The notes under the pieces were generated by a model. The model did not search any database, was not told the DNA's origin, and worked only from the letters and a program-made list of their open reading frames with translations. This document shows positions 1-9,020 of a stretch of 60,627 nucleotides of DNA, in pieces. Numbering within the stretch: position 1 is the stretch's first letter; each line of letters starts with the position of its first letter. The position numbers were made by a program, and so were the translations under genes. Source of the DNA: Planctomycetia bacterium (GTDB lineage: Bacteria > Planctomycetota > Planctomycetia > Pirellulales > PNKZ01); NCBI GenBank assembly GCA_021413845.1, contig JAIOPP010000051.1:1-60627 (forward strand), written 5' to 3'.

Positions 1-90
1 GTCTAAGAGCCGGGCTACAAATTACCAAAAACCAAAACGATCAAAGTCCGAACTGAGTCGGCGGTGGTGAAACACCTGCCGCCGATTCTT

Positions 91-199
91 TTCCGGTGAC
101 TATATTGAAAAGGCCACACCCGTTCCCATTCCGAACACGGCAGTTAAGCTTTTCAAGCCGATGGTAGTGCTAAAAGCGCGAGAGTAGGTGTTGCCGGAT
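91..199 (+). rRNA. rrf: 5S ribosomal RNA
   Basis: The stretch carries the conserved 5S core: a GGTGACTATA-type 5' part, then the segment around 113-146 (CCACACCCGTTCCCATTCCG, followed by the AACACGGCAGTTAAGC block), then GATGGTAGT and AGAGTAGGTG near the 3' end. The ends TCCGG and CCGGA can pair as helix I, which sets the boundaries to within a few bases. It is RNA of the large ribosomal subunit. An imperfect hairpin (about 60-83) just before it may be a processing stem. The 23S gene is expected just left of the window but is not visible here. Confidence 0.95.
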
Positions 200-209
200 T
201 CAAATACAG

Positions 210-247
210 AGCCCCATGAGGCCCAAAGCCTCATGGGGCTTTTTTTA
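210..247 (+). terminator. Intrinsic terminator after 5S rRNA
   Basis: A perfect 12-13 bp stem (GCCCCATGAGGC at 211-222 with its complement at 228-239), a 5-base loop and a run of seven T follow the 5S gene by about 10 bases. This is a textbook rho-independent terminator and probably ends the rRNA operon. Confidence 0.9.
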
Positions 248-429
248 TTCCCCTCCCCCTCCGGCCAACAACGCTCACCCCGCCTCTCGATCACCCCCGT
301 TAAGAATTCATTAGCGTGGCGTTCCGCGATGGGTCCGGACAAGATAAGATAAAGTCTTGCTTGATCTTCCCACCCAACCTTCCCGCCATGGCTTGATCGT
401 TCCCGCGATCGAATGACGAAGTTATTGCC

Positions 430-1110
430 ATGAGCCCGATGTTGACGACCCAGGACTGGATTATCGCTTGCGAGCGCCAAGGCTTGCTGACGTCTGCGGA
501 TGTCCGTAGGCTCCGGCAGCTCACGGAAGTTGCGATCGAAGACTTCTCGCCGCGGGTCCTCTTGAAGTGGCTCGCCACGCGCGAACGCATCTCGGCCGAC
601 CAAGCCGACCAGATTCTTTCCGGCCCGCCCGACCTAACGCCGGTCGACTTAATCGTGCGAATTCTCGGCACTTCGGCCGACGATTCCGAATCGCTCGACG
701 TAGAGCTCGCGCTGCGTGATCTCGACGAGACCGAAGACGACACCAAGGACTTGGCCCCGCTGGATCGTGAAGCCGTGGCCGATCTCGTGCTTCCTCCGCG
801 GGGTTCGCCGGCATTTGCCGGAACCATTACGGCCCCGAAGACCGCGGCGAAACCGGTCGCGGCGGTTTCTAAGTCGCCCGAGCCGGTAGCAATCGTCGAG
901 GCGCAGCCGAGTAGGCAGGTTTATTCCAGCGTGTTCGATGAGCTACTGGCCGACGCCGGCAGCACGAATGCGCCGCTTCCTTCTCTGAAAAGCCGACCGG
1001 TCCCGGCCCCTCAATCGATGCTCGCGTCTCCCGCGGTCCTCGCAGGGGCCGTGGCGACGGCGCTCGTGCTGCTGATCGCGGTCGTGCTTCTGTGGCGCGC
1101 CTCGCGTTAG
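430..1110 (+). CDS. Membrane-anchored protein with kinase-type N-terminal domain but no kinase
   Basis: This 226-residue protein has three parts. Residues about 8-65 form a small helical module (GLLTSADVRRLRQL ... RISADQADQIL) resembling the region that precedes the kinase domain in planctomycete Ser/Thr kinases, including the convergent neighbour at 1125-2483. Residues about 66-200 are acidic, then Pro/Ala-rich, and look disordered. Residues about 202-222 form one hydrophobic segment followed by a short basic tail, so it is probably tail-anchored with the N-terminus in the cytoplasm. There is no catalytic motif. Its stop lies 14 bases from the stop of the kinase. A role as scaffold or partner of the kinase is an inference. 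ATG 439 is an alternative start. Confidence 0.7.
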   Translation: MSPMLTTQDWIIACERQGLLTSADVRRLRQLTEVAIEDFSPRVLLKWLATRERISADQADQILSGPPDLTPVDLIVRILGTSADDSESLDVELALRDLDETEDDTKDLAPLDREAVADLVLPPRGSPAFAGTITAPKTAAKPVAAVSKSPEPVAIVEAQPSRQVYSSVFDELLADAGSTNAPLPSLKSRPVPAPQSMLASPAVLAGAVATALVLLIAVVLLWRASR

Positions 1111-1124
1111 CAAACCGGCACTGT

Positions 1125-2483
1125 CTATCCGGCCAGCATCGTGTGGATCATGTTGATCGCGACCACCGACAGTAAGACCACGACCACGACCGCGCCGATC
1201 AACATCACCACGCGCATGTTGTGGTCCGTCGAGTGATGCAGCGAGTTGCGCGGAAAAAGATTCGAGCGGCTCGTGAACGAAGGGAGAGTCTCATCGGCCG
1301 TGAGATGCGTGCCGAGCGACATCTGGCTGGTGCTTGTCTCGCCGAGCGGCTCGGGAAACGGCTGCACTAGGAAATAGGGCTCGGTATCTCCGATCGGCGA
1401 AGGAGCCGTCTTGCGAACCGCTTGCGAGAACAACGGCGCAACCGGTTCCGCCACCAAGGGGGGCACGACCGCTCCTGCACCGGCCCAAGGCTCCAAACGC
1501 TCGATCACTTCCGCCGCCGTGCCGATCCGATCGTCAGGCCTCTTCGCCATCATGTCGGCGATCACTTCGACGAACTCATCTCCGAGGTCGGGCACCAACC
1601 TCCGAGGGTCGAGCGGGGGCTGTTGGCAATGAGCTCGAGCTTTGTCGCGCATCGTGCCGCCCGGAAACGGCACTTTTCCGGTTACCGCGTAGTAAAGCGT
1701 GCAGCCCAACGAATAGATATCGCTGCGCGTGTCGAGCGAGTCGGGCCGCATGATCAATTCCGGCGCCAAGTAATCGGCCGTGCCGACGACCTTGCCGCCG
1801 TATTGATCGATTTGCTCCGGATCGTTGAAGTAGCCGGCCAGCCCCAGGTCGGAGACTTTCACACGTCCGTCCGGCGAGACCAGCACATTCGCCGGCTTCA
1901 CGTCGCGATGGATCAAGCCGCGACTATGCGCGTGTTCCAAGCCGCGCGCCGTTTGGCTGATGATCGAAGCGGCCTGCTGCATCGAGAGTGCGCCGTTGGC
2001 ACGGATCAGCTTTCGCAAATCGGTCCCCGGCACATACTCCGTCACGAGGAATTGGACGTTGCCGTCTTGTCCGGCATCGAATGCCCGTACGAGATTCTCA
2101 TGGTCGAGTTGAGCCTGAGTCCGAATCTCGCGACGAAAATTCGCGATAGCTTCGGTCGTCGAGCGGCTGCGCGGCAACACCTTCACCGCCACGATCCGCC
2201 CCATGATCGTATGCTCGGCCTTGAAGACTTGGCCCATGCCGCCGGCGCCGATCGAATCGATCACATGGTAAGGGCCCAGGTTGAACTTCGTGCGGCCGTT
2301 GCAAAGTTGCTCGACTTGCCAAGCGTTGAGCTTACCCAAGGTAAGCAGACGTTGGCCGAGCATTTCGTCGGATACGGCTTCGCCGCCGCACTCGGCGCGC
2401 AGTTCGTCTAAGACCTGATCCAGCTCATCGGAGCCGACCAAACCGGAAGCGACTGCCGAGCGTTGCAGAACGAATTTGCTCAC
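1125..2483 (-). CDS. Membrane-anchored serine/threonine protein kinase
   Basis: A 452-residue Hanks-type kinase. Residues 1-65 are a small helical leader (QRLLTLGKLNAWQVEQL) typical of planctomycete kinases. The kinase domain covers about 72-335, with glycine loop GAGGMGQVF (79-87), ATP-binding Lys101 (AVKVL), catalytic loop HRDVKPANV (192-200), metal-binding DLG (212-214, the common variant of DFG) and APE (240-242). Every catalytic residue is present, so it should be active. A Pro/Ser/Thr-rich linker (about 340-420) leads to one transmembrane helix (424-446) and a very short C-terminal tail, so the kinase faces the cytoplasm without a real extracytoplasmic sensor. The partner or substrate is unknown; the convergent gene shares its leader domain. 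Confidence 0.93.
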   Translation of the reverse strand: MSKFVLQRSAVASGLVGSDELDQVLDELRAECGGEAVSDEMLGQRLLTLGKLNAWQVEQLCNGRTKFNLGPYHVIDSIGAGGMGQVFKAEHTIMGRIVAVKVLPRSRSTTEAIANFRREIRTQAQLDHENLVRAFDAGQDGNVQFLVTEYVPGTDLRKLIRANGALSMQQAASIISQTARGLEHAHSRGLIHRDVKPANVLVSPDGRVKVSDLGLAGYFNDPEQIDQYGGKVVGTADYLAPELIMRPDSLDTRSDIYSLGCTLYYAVTGKVPFPGGTMRDKARAHCQQPPLDPRRLVPDLGDEFVEVIADMMAKRPDDRIGTAAEVIERLEPWAGAGAVVPPLVAEPVAPLFSQAVRKTAPSPIGDTEPYFLVQPFPEPLGETSTSQMSLGTHLTADETLPSFTSRSNLFPRNSLHHSTDHNMRVVMLIGAVVVVVLLSVVAINMIHTMLAG

Positions 2484-2651
2484 GAAACGACGATCAAAGC
2501 GCCGGAATCGGCAAGAAACGAAATCGGAATCACACCCTTCGCGAAAAATGGAATTCGCGAACCTTAGAAATATAGAATACTGATGGGCAGCCCGACGCGC
2601 CTAGTTTCAGCCTTTTTTTGCCGCGTGGTTTGCCGTTTTTTTATCTCCGTG

Positions 2652-3341
2652 CTACGAGCGTACGCCCAGCACTTTCCAAGAAACGGGGCATTTCGCCTCG
2701 AAAACCATCGCTTCGCCCCGCGTCGGATGCGAAATCTCCAGCTGCCGCGCATGCAGGGCGATGCCCGCCTCGAAGCGTCGGCGGCTGCCGTATTTCTTAT
2801 CGCCGACGATCGGCCAGCCCCGGCTTGCGAGCTGAACTCGAATTTGATGCTTCCGCCCGGTTTCGAGCTGCACCTCGAGCAAGGTCGTCTCCGGGAGTGA
2901 TTGCAGCCGGCGGAACGTGAGCACCGCCGCTTGCGCATCGTCGGCCTTGAATTTCGGCGGCAATCGTGCATCGACGACGAGCATCCGCTTTTGCGCGACG
3001 TCTTCGGCGATCAGATCTTCACAACGCAACGCGTCTGGCGTCGAGCCTTCGACGACGGCCCAGTAGGTTTTCTTCACCGAGCGTTCGCGAAACTGCTCGT
3101 TCAATCGAGCCGCCCCTTTCGACGTACGGGCAAGCACGAGCACTCCCGAAACATCCCGATCTAAGCGGCTCACGACGCCGATGAAGACGTTGCCCGGCTT
3201 GGCGTATTTTCGTTTCAAATAATCGCGGGCCCATTCCACGGCGCTTGGCTCGTTCGGCAACGCCCCTTGAGTCGTCAACCCGACCGGCTTATCGATCACC
3301 AACAGGTGATTGTCTTCGTACAGAACGACCGGCGACGACAT
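2652..3341 (-). CDS. RluA-family pseudouridine synthase
   Basis: 229 residues from the ATG at 3341, chosen because the protein then begins directly with the core strand VVLYEDNHLLVIDKP; the longer frame to 3434 adds only non-conserved sequence. The catalytic motif is SRLDRDVSG (58-66), where Asp61 should be the nucleophile; the usual leading His is Ser here. The later motif LLEVQLETGRKHQIRVQ is the family's second signature. It isomerises uridine to pseudouridine in rRNA or tRNA. There is no S4 domain, so it is the short single-domain type (RluC/RluD/TruC-like catalytic domain) and its target base cannot be told. It is divergent from maf (about 185 bases apart), so a shared promoter region is likely. 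Confidence 0.9.
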   Translation of the reverse strand: MSSPVVLYEDNHLLVIDKPVGLTTQGALPNEPSAVEWARDYLKRKYAKPGNVFIGVVSRLDRDVSGVLVLARTSKGAARLNEQFRERSVKKTYWAVVEGSTPDALRCEDLIAEDVAQKRMLVVDARLPPKFKADDAQAAVLTFRRLQSLPETTLLEVQLETGRKHQIRVQLASRGWPIVGDKKYGSRRRFEAGIALHARQLEISHPTRGEAMVFEAKCPVSWKVLGVRS

Positions 3342-3526
3342 ACGAAGACTTCCAAAAAAATCGACCGGCTCTCGATTCGTGCGTGCAGGCGACACTCCAA
3401 CCACGGCGGCGTGCGCAAGCAAGACATTCGACACAGCGGCGAGTATACTTCGATCGCCGGCAACGCGCCTATGCGGCCGGTTCTCGGAAGCCGCGGAAAT
3501 GCTCGTTCAATCACACGGTTCGTCGC

Positions 3527-4138
3527 ATGCAACGATTCAAACGACCCTTGATTCTCGCCAGCGGTTCTCCTCGTCGCAAACAATTGATGGCCGAGGCCGG
3601 GTACGCCTTTGAAATCATCGTTCCTTCGGAGTCGGCCGAGTGCGGCGTCTGTAGCGGAGAGTCTCCCCCGGAGCTCGTTGCGCGGCTGGCGTATCAAAAG
3701 GGGGTCGACATCGCCACGCGCGTCGGCCCGAGCTTGATCGTCGCTTGCGATACGATGGCGGAGTGCCAAGGGCAGGTTCTCGGCAAGCCCCGCAACGAAG
3801 AACATGCCCGCTCGATGCTGACGTTGCTCTCCGGCCGCGAGCATCGCGTTTACAGCGGGCTCTGCGTGTGGCTGGTCCCGGAAGCCGATCCGATCGTCGA
3901 AGTCGCATGCACGAAGCTGCGCATGGATAAGCTCAGCGACAGGCAGCTCGATGAATATCTCGCGACCAACCTCTGGGAAGGAAAGGCCGGAGCGTTCGGC
4001 TATCAAGACGGCTACGACTGGCTGCATGTCACCGAAGGGAGCGAGTCGAACGTCGTCGGCTTACCGATGGAATTGCTCGGCAAAACGCTCGACGAGGTAG
4101 CGACGAAGTGGGACTTACACCACCTAGAACCAAGTTGA
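3527..4138 (+). CDS. maf: Maf-like nucleotide pyrophosphatase
   Basis: 203 residues, the usual size for Maf. The N-terminal signature LILASGSPRRKQLM (residues about 7-20) binds the nucleotide phosphates. ACDTMAECQGQVLGKP holds the catalytic Asp region and the KP motif. The C-terminal GSESNVVGLPMELL closes the active site. Maf enzymes hydrolyse dTTP/UTP or modified nucleotides to monophosphates and act in house-cleaning or cell-division arrest. The start at 3527 is preferred because upstream in-frame codons to 3245 are antisense to the pseudouridine synthase gene. Which substrate subclass applies cannot be decided by eye. Confidence 0.92.
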   Translation: MQRFKRPLILASGSPRRKQLMAEAGYAFEIIVPSESAECGVCSGESPPELVARLAYQKGVDIATRVGPSLIVACDTMAECQGQVLGKPRNEEHARSMLTLLSGREHRVYSGLCVWLVPEADPIVEVACTKLRMDKLSDRQLDEYLATNLWEGKAGAFGYQDGYDWLHVTEGSESNVVGLPMELLGKTLDEVATKWDLHHLEPS

Positions 4139-4157
4139 GCGTAAGTCGTGCGCGGCG

Positions 4158-4772
4158 TCACAAGTTCAGCAGCGAAAAGAGCGACGCCAGTAAGTAAATC
4201 GCCATCAAAGTCCCCCAAGCGAGTTGCGCAATCGCGCTTCCGCCGATTAGCCAGCGCGAAAGAATCGCCGTCGCAAGTGCCGCTAGTCCCGAGGCTCCGG
4301 CGAATGCTCCGCGCGGAAATCGTGCGCCGACGGCCAGCACGATCGAAGCCAACGTGAACACGAAGAACAACCGAGTCAGCGTAAAGCGGCGTGGATCGAC
4401 AAGCTTGCCGATGCGCCCATCTTCGTTCGCTCGGAGTTTCGCGGCGACGTCTTCTCTGAGTAGAGCAAGGATGCGCGATCGTCGCTGAACGGCGACCGTC
4501 TGCGGCCCGACTTCATAGAGCCGGTCGTCGTCTCCCGCCTCACTCCTCGGCCTGCCGTTCGCCGCCACGACTTCCCGCCAAGTCTTGGCCTCGGCATGAT
4601 ACGGACCTTCGGGGACCTCTTCGCCGACGGCATACGTTTCCGGCTTCGATTCGCTCCCCTCGGGGTTTGCCATCTCCGACCAATGTTTCGGAAACGGCGA
4701 AATCTCGTACTCGTCGCCGCTATTTTCCGGCGGATCGACGGGCGAAGGATCACGTTCGGGAAACGGCGTCAT
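4158..4772 (-). CDS. Small membrane protein with acidic cytoplasmic N-terminus
   Basis: About 204 residues from ATG 4772; an in-frame ATG at 4817 would add 15. The first 130 residues are polar, rich in Asp, Glu and Pro, with no recognised domain. The C-terminal third has three hydrophobic helices separated by short turns (LFFVFTLASIVLAVGA; AGASGLAALATAILSRWL; AIAQLAWGTLMAIYLLASLF). It lies downstream of the PLP enzyme on the same strand with a 20-65 base gap, so the two may be co-transcribed. I do not recognise the family. The convergent maf gene ends 20 bases away. Confidence 0.65.
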   Translation of the reverse strand: MTPFPERDPSPVDPPENSGDEYEISPFPKHWSEMANPEGSESKPETYAVGEEVPEGPYHAEAKTWREVVAANGRPRSEAGDDDRLYEVGPQTVAVQRRSRILALLREDVAAKLRANEDGRIGKLVDPRRFTLTRLFFVFTLASIVLAVGARFPRGAFAGASGLAALATAILSRWLIGGSAIAQLAWGTLMAIYLLASLFSLLNL

Positions 4773-4838
4773 GACTGCTCTGCTCGAATCGGGCAAACTC
4801 GCAAACGTTCGTCGCACGTCGGCTTCTCGCTCCGGAAA

Positions 4839-6701
4839 TTATACTCCGCCCGGCAATTGCCGTTTCGATTCGATGTATCGGATATGTGCCGAAACATAAC
4901 GGTCGCGAATCAACTGCTCGATCTCTTGCTCCGACGGAAAACCGTCGCTGAATCCGGCGACGAGCGGATCGATCGTCAATCGGGCCGCTCCGATGAAGTG
5001 TCCGATTAGGTCGTGTGGGTCTTCGTGCCCGATCGCCAGGCGAATCGTCGTCGGGGAAATTCCGGCTTCCGCGAGTTGTTCCGGCCCGAGCTCGGAGTGG
5101 GTCGTCAACGCCGGACAACTGACGATCGTATTCGTTTGCCCCAGGCTGATCATGTGGCCGAACGTCGGGGAAAGGTTATCGAAGAAGCGTTGAAACGCCT
5201 CCCGCGGCACTCCTTCCATATCGATCGTGAACAGCGGGGCAGGCAACCCGAGAAACATTTGCTCACGGCAGAGCGACGAATTGTCGTTGCCGTCCAACGC
5301 GTTGCAGTGAACGCGGATCGACGGATGCCGATCGAAGAATCGGGCCATGATTTCCGTGTTGATACACTTCGCCAACATGCGCAATTCCAAGGTTCGCAAA
5401 CCTTGCAACACCTCAAACGCGGCATCGGCGTTGAGGAACGCCCCTTTCACGTAGTACACGTTCCAAAACAGGGTCTCGTTCCATTTCACGCCGCCGGCGG
5501 TTTCTCCCTTGGGAATAAACATGTCCTCATTCCGCCCGATCACGACCCCCGCGATCACCGAGCCGGTGCCGGAGAGGTCTTTCGTATAGCTATGAATCAC
5601 GAAGTCGGGCCGCTCGGTAGGATCCGTTCGTTGCAGCGGGCGGTAGAGAAACGGCGTCGCCACTGTGGCATCGAGCACGACCCGTAGCCCGCGCTCATGC
5701 GCCGCGCGACAGATACCCGGCAGATCGAGCACATAGCCGTGCGGGTTGCACGGACTCTCAAGATAGACATACGCTCGACGTCCGGCCGCCAAACGATCGG
5801 CGTACTTCTTCGCCGTTCGTTCATAGCACGAGACGAACTCGTCGACGCCGTAGCCGTCGAACGTTTCAACTGCGACTTCGAGATTGGAGCTCTTGGCGTA
5901 CCAATCGTGAATCAGTTGATGGGCGCCACCGTAGATATGCCGGCTCGAAATCAAGATGTCGTCACGTCCGAGGACGTGAGCCAACACGCCGTCGATCGCC
6001 GCCATGCCGCTATTGAAGTTCCAAGCGAAGTATTCGTTACTATACGTTCCGGCCTCGAGCTCGACGATTTGATTCGCCAGCGAGACCGACGTCGGGTTGA
6101 GTAGCCGCGAGTAGATCTCGAGCATCAACTCTTTGCCTTGAAACGCGTCCTCGATCCACTCGGCGCAAGCGTAGATATAGGTCGCCGTGCGAGCGATCAC
6201 CGGCGTCGCCGAGAAGAGCGCCGTGACGTTGTCGAACACGGCATACGGCCCCTTCGCCGCGAGCGTGGCACTGCCGTAGTTCAAATGCTGGTAAGTGCTG
6301 CGCGACGGGTTTTGCAGCGTGTCGAGCAGCTTCGCCAATTGAAACGAGAGGAATTTTTTGGCATTGAAGTATGCGATGCCGTCGCTTCGATCGAGCTTTG
6401 CCAGCGTCGACATCGTGACTTGCCACAACCGCTCGAGATCCGACTCGCATTCGTAAAGCCTGCGCGCGACCCGCGACAAGGCCGCGCCGTATTCCGTCTG
6501 CGGGTCGATGCCGAAATGACCGAGTTGCTCGTCGACGAGCGATTCGAGATCGTGGGCTTTCGTCGAATTGCGCAACGGCGAAAGCCGGCGCATGCCGGGC
6601 CAGGCAGGACTTTTGTCGTCGAGCGGCGCAGCGGCGTCGGGTCGCGATGCATCGTGGGGCATGGTCGTGATTCCGTAAGTAGGGCTGGGCGATGCAATCA
6701 T
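4839..6701 (-). CDS. Cys/Met-metabolism-type PLP enzyme with long N-terminal extension
   Basis: 620 residues, against about 400 for ordinary cystathionine gamma-synthase/lyase family members. The PLP core is clear: LESPCNPHGYVLDLPGI, VVLDATVATPFLYRPL (Asp binding the pyridine nitrogen) and HSYTKDLSGTG, in which Lys374 (counted from 6701) should form the Schiff base. An extra 150-170 residues at the N-terminus carry no familiar motif; part of it resembles a helical cap. It probably performs beta/gamma elimination or replacement on a sulfur amino acid or O-acyl-homoserine, but the exact reaction cannot be assigned. ATG 6662 is an alternative start. It may share a transcript with the small membrane protein downstream. 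Confidence 0.85.
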   Translation of the reverse strand: MIASPSPTYGITTMPHDASRPDAAAPLDDKSPAWPGMRRLSPLRNSTKAHDLESLVDEQLGHFGIDPQTEYGAALSRVARRLYECESDLERLWQVTMSTLAKLDRSDGIAYFNAKKFLSFQLAKLLDTLQNPSRSTYQHLNYGSATLAAKGPYAVFDNVTALFSATPVIARTATYIYACAEWIEDAFQGKELMLEIYSRLLNPTSVSLANQIVELEAGTYSNEYFAWNFNSGMAAIDGVLAHVLGRDDILISSRHIYGGAHQLIHDWYAKSSNLEVAVETFDGYGVDEFVSCYERTAKKYADRLAAGRRAYVYLESPCNPHGYVLDLPGICRAAHERGLRVVLDATVATPFLYRPLQRTDPTERPDFVIHSYTKDLSGTGSVIAGVVIGRNEDMFIPKGETAGGVKWNETLFWNVYYVKGAFLNADAAFEVLQGLRTLELRMLAKCINTEIMARFFDRHPSIRVHCNALDGNDNSSLCREQMFLGLPAPLFTIDMEGVPREAFQRFFDNLSPTFGHMISLGQTNTIVSCPALTTHSELGPEQLAEAGISPTTIRLAIGHEDPHDLIGHFIGAARLTIDPLVAGFSDGFPSEQEIEQLIRDRYVSAHIRYIESKRQLPGGV

Positions 6702-7041
6702 CCGTCTACGGCGAACCGAAGCAACAGCGGCATTGCCGGCGACTCATGCGGCGACACTCGCAGCCGCTAGCATGCAAATCGCTGCCGGCGTCGTTTTAAT
6801 CGGCAAGCTTTGACCGGTTCACTCATGTTCCGCGTTTCTGAATTCCGATTTATTCTATTCATCGGCGCGTTGCCGTGAATGGAGCTAAATCGTTCGGACA
6901 AGGAAAGCCGAACGAACGCCGATTCGTCGAAAGAATCAAACGCCATGTGCCCCCAAGCTCGCCGTTCGCTCGGTCGCCGAGCGGAAAACGTCGCGCTTCG
7001 CAGCCTATGCGGTTTCATAACATTGTGAGGAGTCGAGTCCT
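6702..7041. other. Divergent intergenic region
   Basis: About 340 bases between the starts of the PLP enzyme and the thioredoxin-fold protein, which diverge. It must contain both promoters, but I could not pick convincing -35/-10 boxes. The only clear element is a strong Shine-Dalgarno GAGGAG at 7027-7032, nine bases before ATG 7042. Open frames in it look non-coding. Confidence 0.6.
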
Positions 7042-8970
7042 ATGTCGATGACGTCCCGTTTACGGATCTCGGGCAAGAAACTGTTCTTCGGCTGCTTGGC
7101 CGCCGCTGCCCCTCTGCTTCCGGCGTCGATCGCGCACGCCAATCCCACGGTCGAGCAAGCTTTGGCGCTCGCGCCGTTGCAGAAAGACGTCGAATTCGAC
7201 AAGCCGACGGGAGATGAAACCGCCAAATGCACGATCAAAGTCGAGAAGAATCTCGGCACGTCGGGCTGGATCGTCTACGACCCGACCGGCCAAATCATTC
7301 GCCGCTTCACCGACACCAACGGCGACAACACGGTCGATCAATGGAGCTATTTCGCCGGCGGTTTGGAAGTCTATCGCGATGTCGATTCCAACGCCAACGG
7401 CAAGGCCGATCAGTTTCGCTGGTTGAACACCGGCGGGAGCCGTTGGGCGCTCGACACGAACGAAGACGGAACGATCGACAGTTGGAAAAGCATTTCCGCG
7501 GAAGAAGTGAGCGCGGAAGCGGTCGCTGCGATGGGTCAACACTTGGACGGAGCGTTGCGGTTTCAGCGGCTGCTGCTAACCCCGGAAGAATTGCAAACGC
7601 TCGGCCTCGGTGAAACGCAATTGAAAGAGATCGGGGCGAAACTCGCCGCCGCACCGAAGCGCTTCACAGGCCTTTCGAACGACGACAACAAAGCCCTGAT
7701 CGCGACCGGCTCGCGCTGGCTCAACTTCAGCGGCAGCAAGCCTTCGACGATCCCGGCCGGCACCAACGGCTCGACGAAAGATATTCTCGTCTACGAGAAC
7801 ATCGTGGCGATGTTCGAAGCCGGAGGCAAAAGCGGGCAACTCCAGATCGGCACGATGATCAAGGTCGGCGAAGGCTGGCGCTTGATCGACATGCCCGAGC
7901 GGCTAGGAGAGGGCGACGCGCAACTCGCCGCCGGCTACTTTACGAATCAAGTCCGCGCGGTGCCCGGCAACGTGAAGGGCACGACCACCGAGGGAGCCGG
8001 CGATTTCCCCGTCGCGCTCGAAGAAAACGAGAAAAAGACCTCCCAAGCATCCGACGCCAAGCAACTTGCCGCTCTGAAAAAAGAACGAGCCGACCTGATC
8101 GAGAAAAACCTCGCCGGTCTCGACAAGGCGGAAGATCGTGAGATCTGGATTCGTCAGTTGATCGACACTTGCAGCGACGGAGCGCAAACCGGCAGCTATC
8201 CGGAAGGCTTAGCGCGACTGCAAGAGCTCGAAAAGAAACTGGCCGTCGGAAACGATAAGGAACACGTCCCTTACGCGCGCTTCAGCATCATTACCTCCGT
8301 GTACATGAGCGCGATGAACGCCAAGGACGCCAACTTCAACAAGACCCAAGGGGAATGGCTCGACAACTTGCGGCAGTTCGTCAAAGACTTTCCGAAGAGC
8401 AAGGAAGCCGCCGAAGCGATCTCGCATCTTGCGATCGACAGCGAGTTCGCCGGCAAGGAAGACGACGCTAAAAAGCTCTACACGCAGATCGTGCAGGAGT
8501 TCCCGAAAGAGCAGACCGCCGGCAAGGCGATGGGAGCGCTGCGTCGTTTAGATTCGATCGGCAAGCCGATGGTGCTCGCCGGCAAGACGGCCGACGGGAA
8601 AGCCTTCGATTTGAAGGTGCTGGCCGGAAAAACCGTGGTCGTGCATTACTGGACTTCGGCCGGAGCGACCACCGCCGGCGACGTGGCGCAGCTCAAGCAG
8701 ATCCAAGCGAAGTATGCGCGCGACAACGTCGTCATCGTGGGGGTCAGCCTCGACGTGAAACAACCCGACTTGCTGACCTATCTCGAAACGAACCGACTCC
8801 CTTGGATTCAACTTTTCGAAGACGGGGGCATGGAAAGCCGTTTCGCTCAGGAGATGGGAATCTTCACCGTGCCGACCATCATGCTGGTCGATGCGACGGG
8901 CAAGGTCGTCGGTCGCAACGTCGAACTCGGCTTGCTCGACAAAGAGCTCGCGGAACGACTTCGTAAGTAA
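7042..8970 (+). CDS. Exported thioredoxin/TlpA-fold protein lacking the CxxC cysteines, with Ca-loop repeats
   Basis: 642 residues. A signal peptide (1-33, cut near AHA/N) exports it. Residues about 90-150 carry three acidic loops resembling EF-hand or thrombospondin-type calcium sites (DTNGDNTVDQW, DVDSNANGKADQF, DTNEDGTIDSW). The middle (about 160-500) is helical and resembles TPR-like packing. The C-terminus (about 508-642) is a TlpA/AhpC-like thioredoxin fold with VVHYWTSAG, VVIVGVSLDVK, and a cis-Pro loop FTVPTIMLVD. Where active enzymes have WCxxC, this one has WTSAGATT (from Trp537), so both redox cysteines are missing. It is probably structural or binding rather than a redox enzyme. 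SD GAGGAG supports the start, and a terminator follows. Confidence 0.85.
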   Translation: MSMTSRLRISGKKLFFGCLAAAAPLLPASIAHANPTVEQALALAPLQKDVEFDKPTGDETAKCTIKVEKNLGTSGWIVYDPTGQIIRRFTDTNGDNTVDQWSYFAGGLEVYRDVDSNANGKADQFRWLNTGGSRWALDTNEDGTIDSWKSISAEEVSAEAVAAMGQHLDGALRFQRLLLTPEELQTLGLGETQLKEIGAKLAAAPKRFTGLSNDDNKALIATGSRWLNFSGSKPSTIPAGTNGSTKDILVYENIVAMFEAGGKSGQLQIGTMIKVGEGWRLIDMPERLGEGDAQLAAGYFTNQVRAVPGNVKGTTTEGAGDFPVALEENEKKTSQASDAKQLAALKKERADLIEKNLAGLDKAEDREIWIRQLIDTCSDGAQTGSYPEGLARLQELEKKLAVGNDKEHVPYARFSIITSVYMSAMNAKDANFNKTQGEWLDNLRQFVKDFPKSKEAAEAISHLAIDSEFAGKEDDAKKLYTQIVQEFPKEQTAGKAMGALRRLDSIGKPMVLAGKTADGKAFDLKVLAGKTVVVHYWTSAGATTAGDVAQLKQIQAKYARDNVVIVGVSLDVKQPDLLTYLETNRLPWIQLFEDGGMESRFAQEMGIFTVPTIMLVDATGKVVGRNVELGLLDKELAERLRK

Positions 8971-9020
8971 ACCGCACGGCGACAGGCCTAGCCGCGGCGT
9001 ATCGGCATGCTGAGTATCCA

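Noticed and set aside
58..84. Hairpin before the 5S gene as a promoter or terminator
   Set aside because: The stem is imperfect and lacks a T run; it is better explained as an rRNA processing stem, which I could not confirm.
100..827. Minus-strand frames overlapping the 5S rRNA and the 226-residue gene
   Set aside because: They run through rRNA and a terminator and have no protein-like features.
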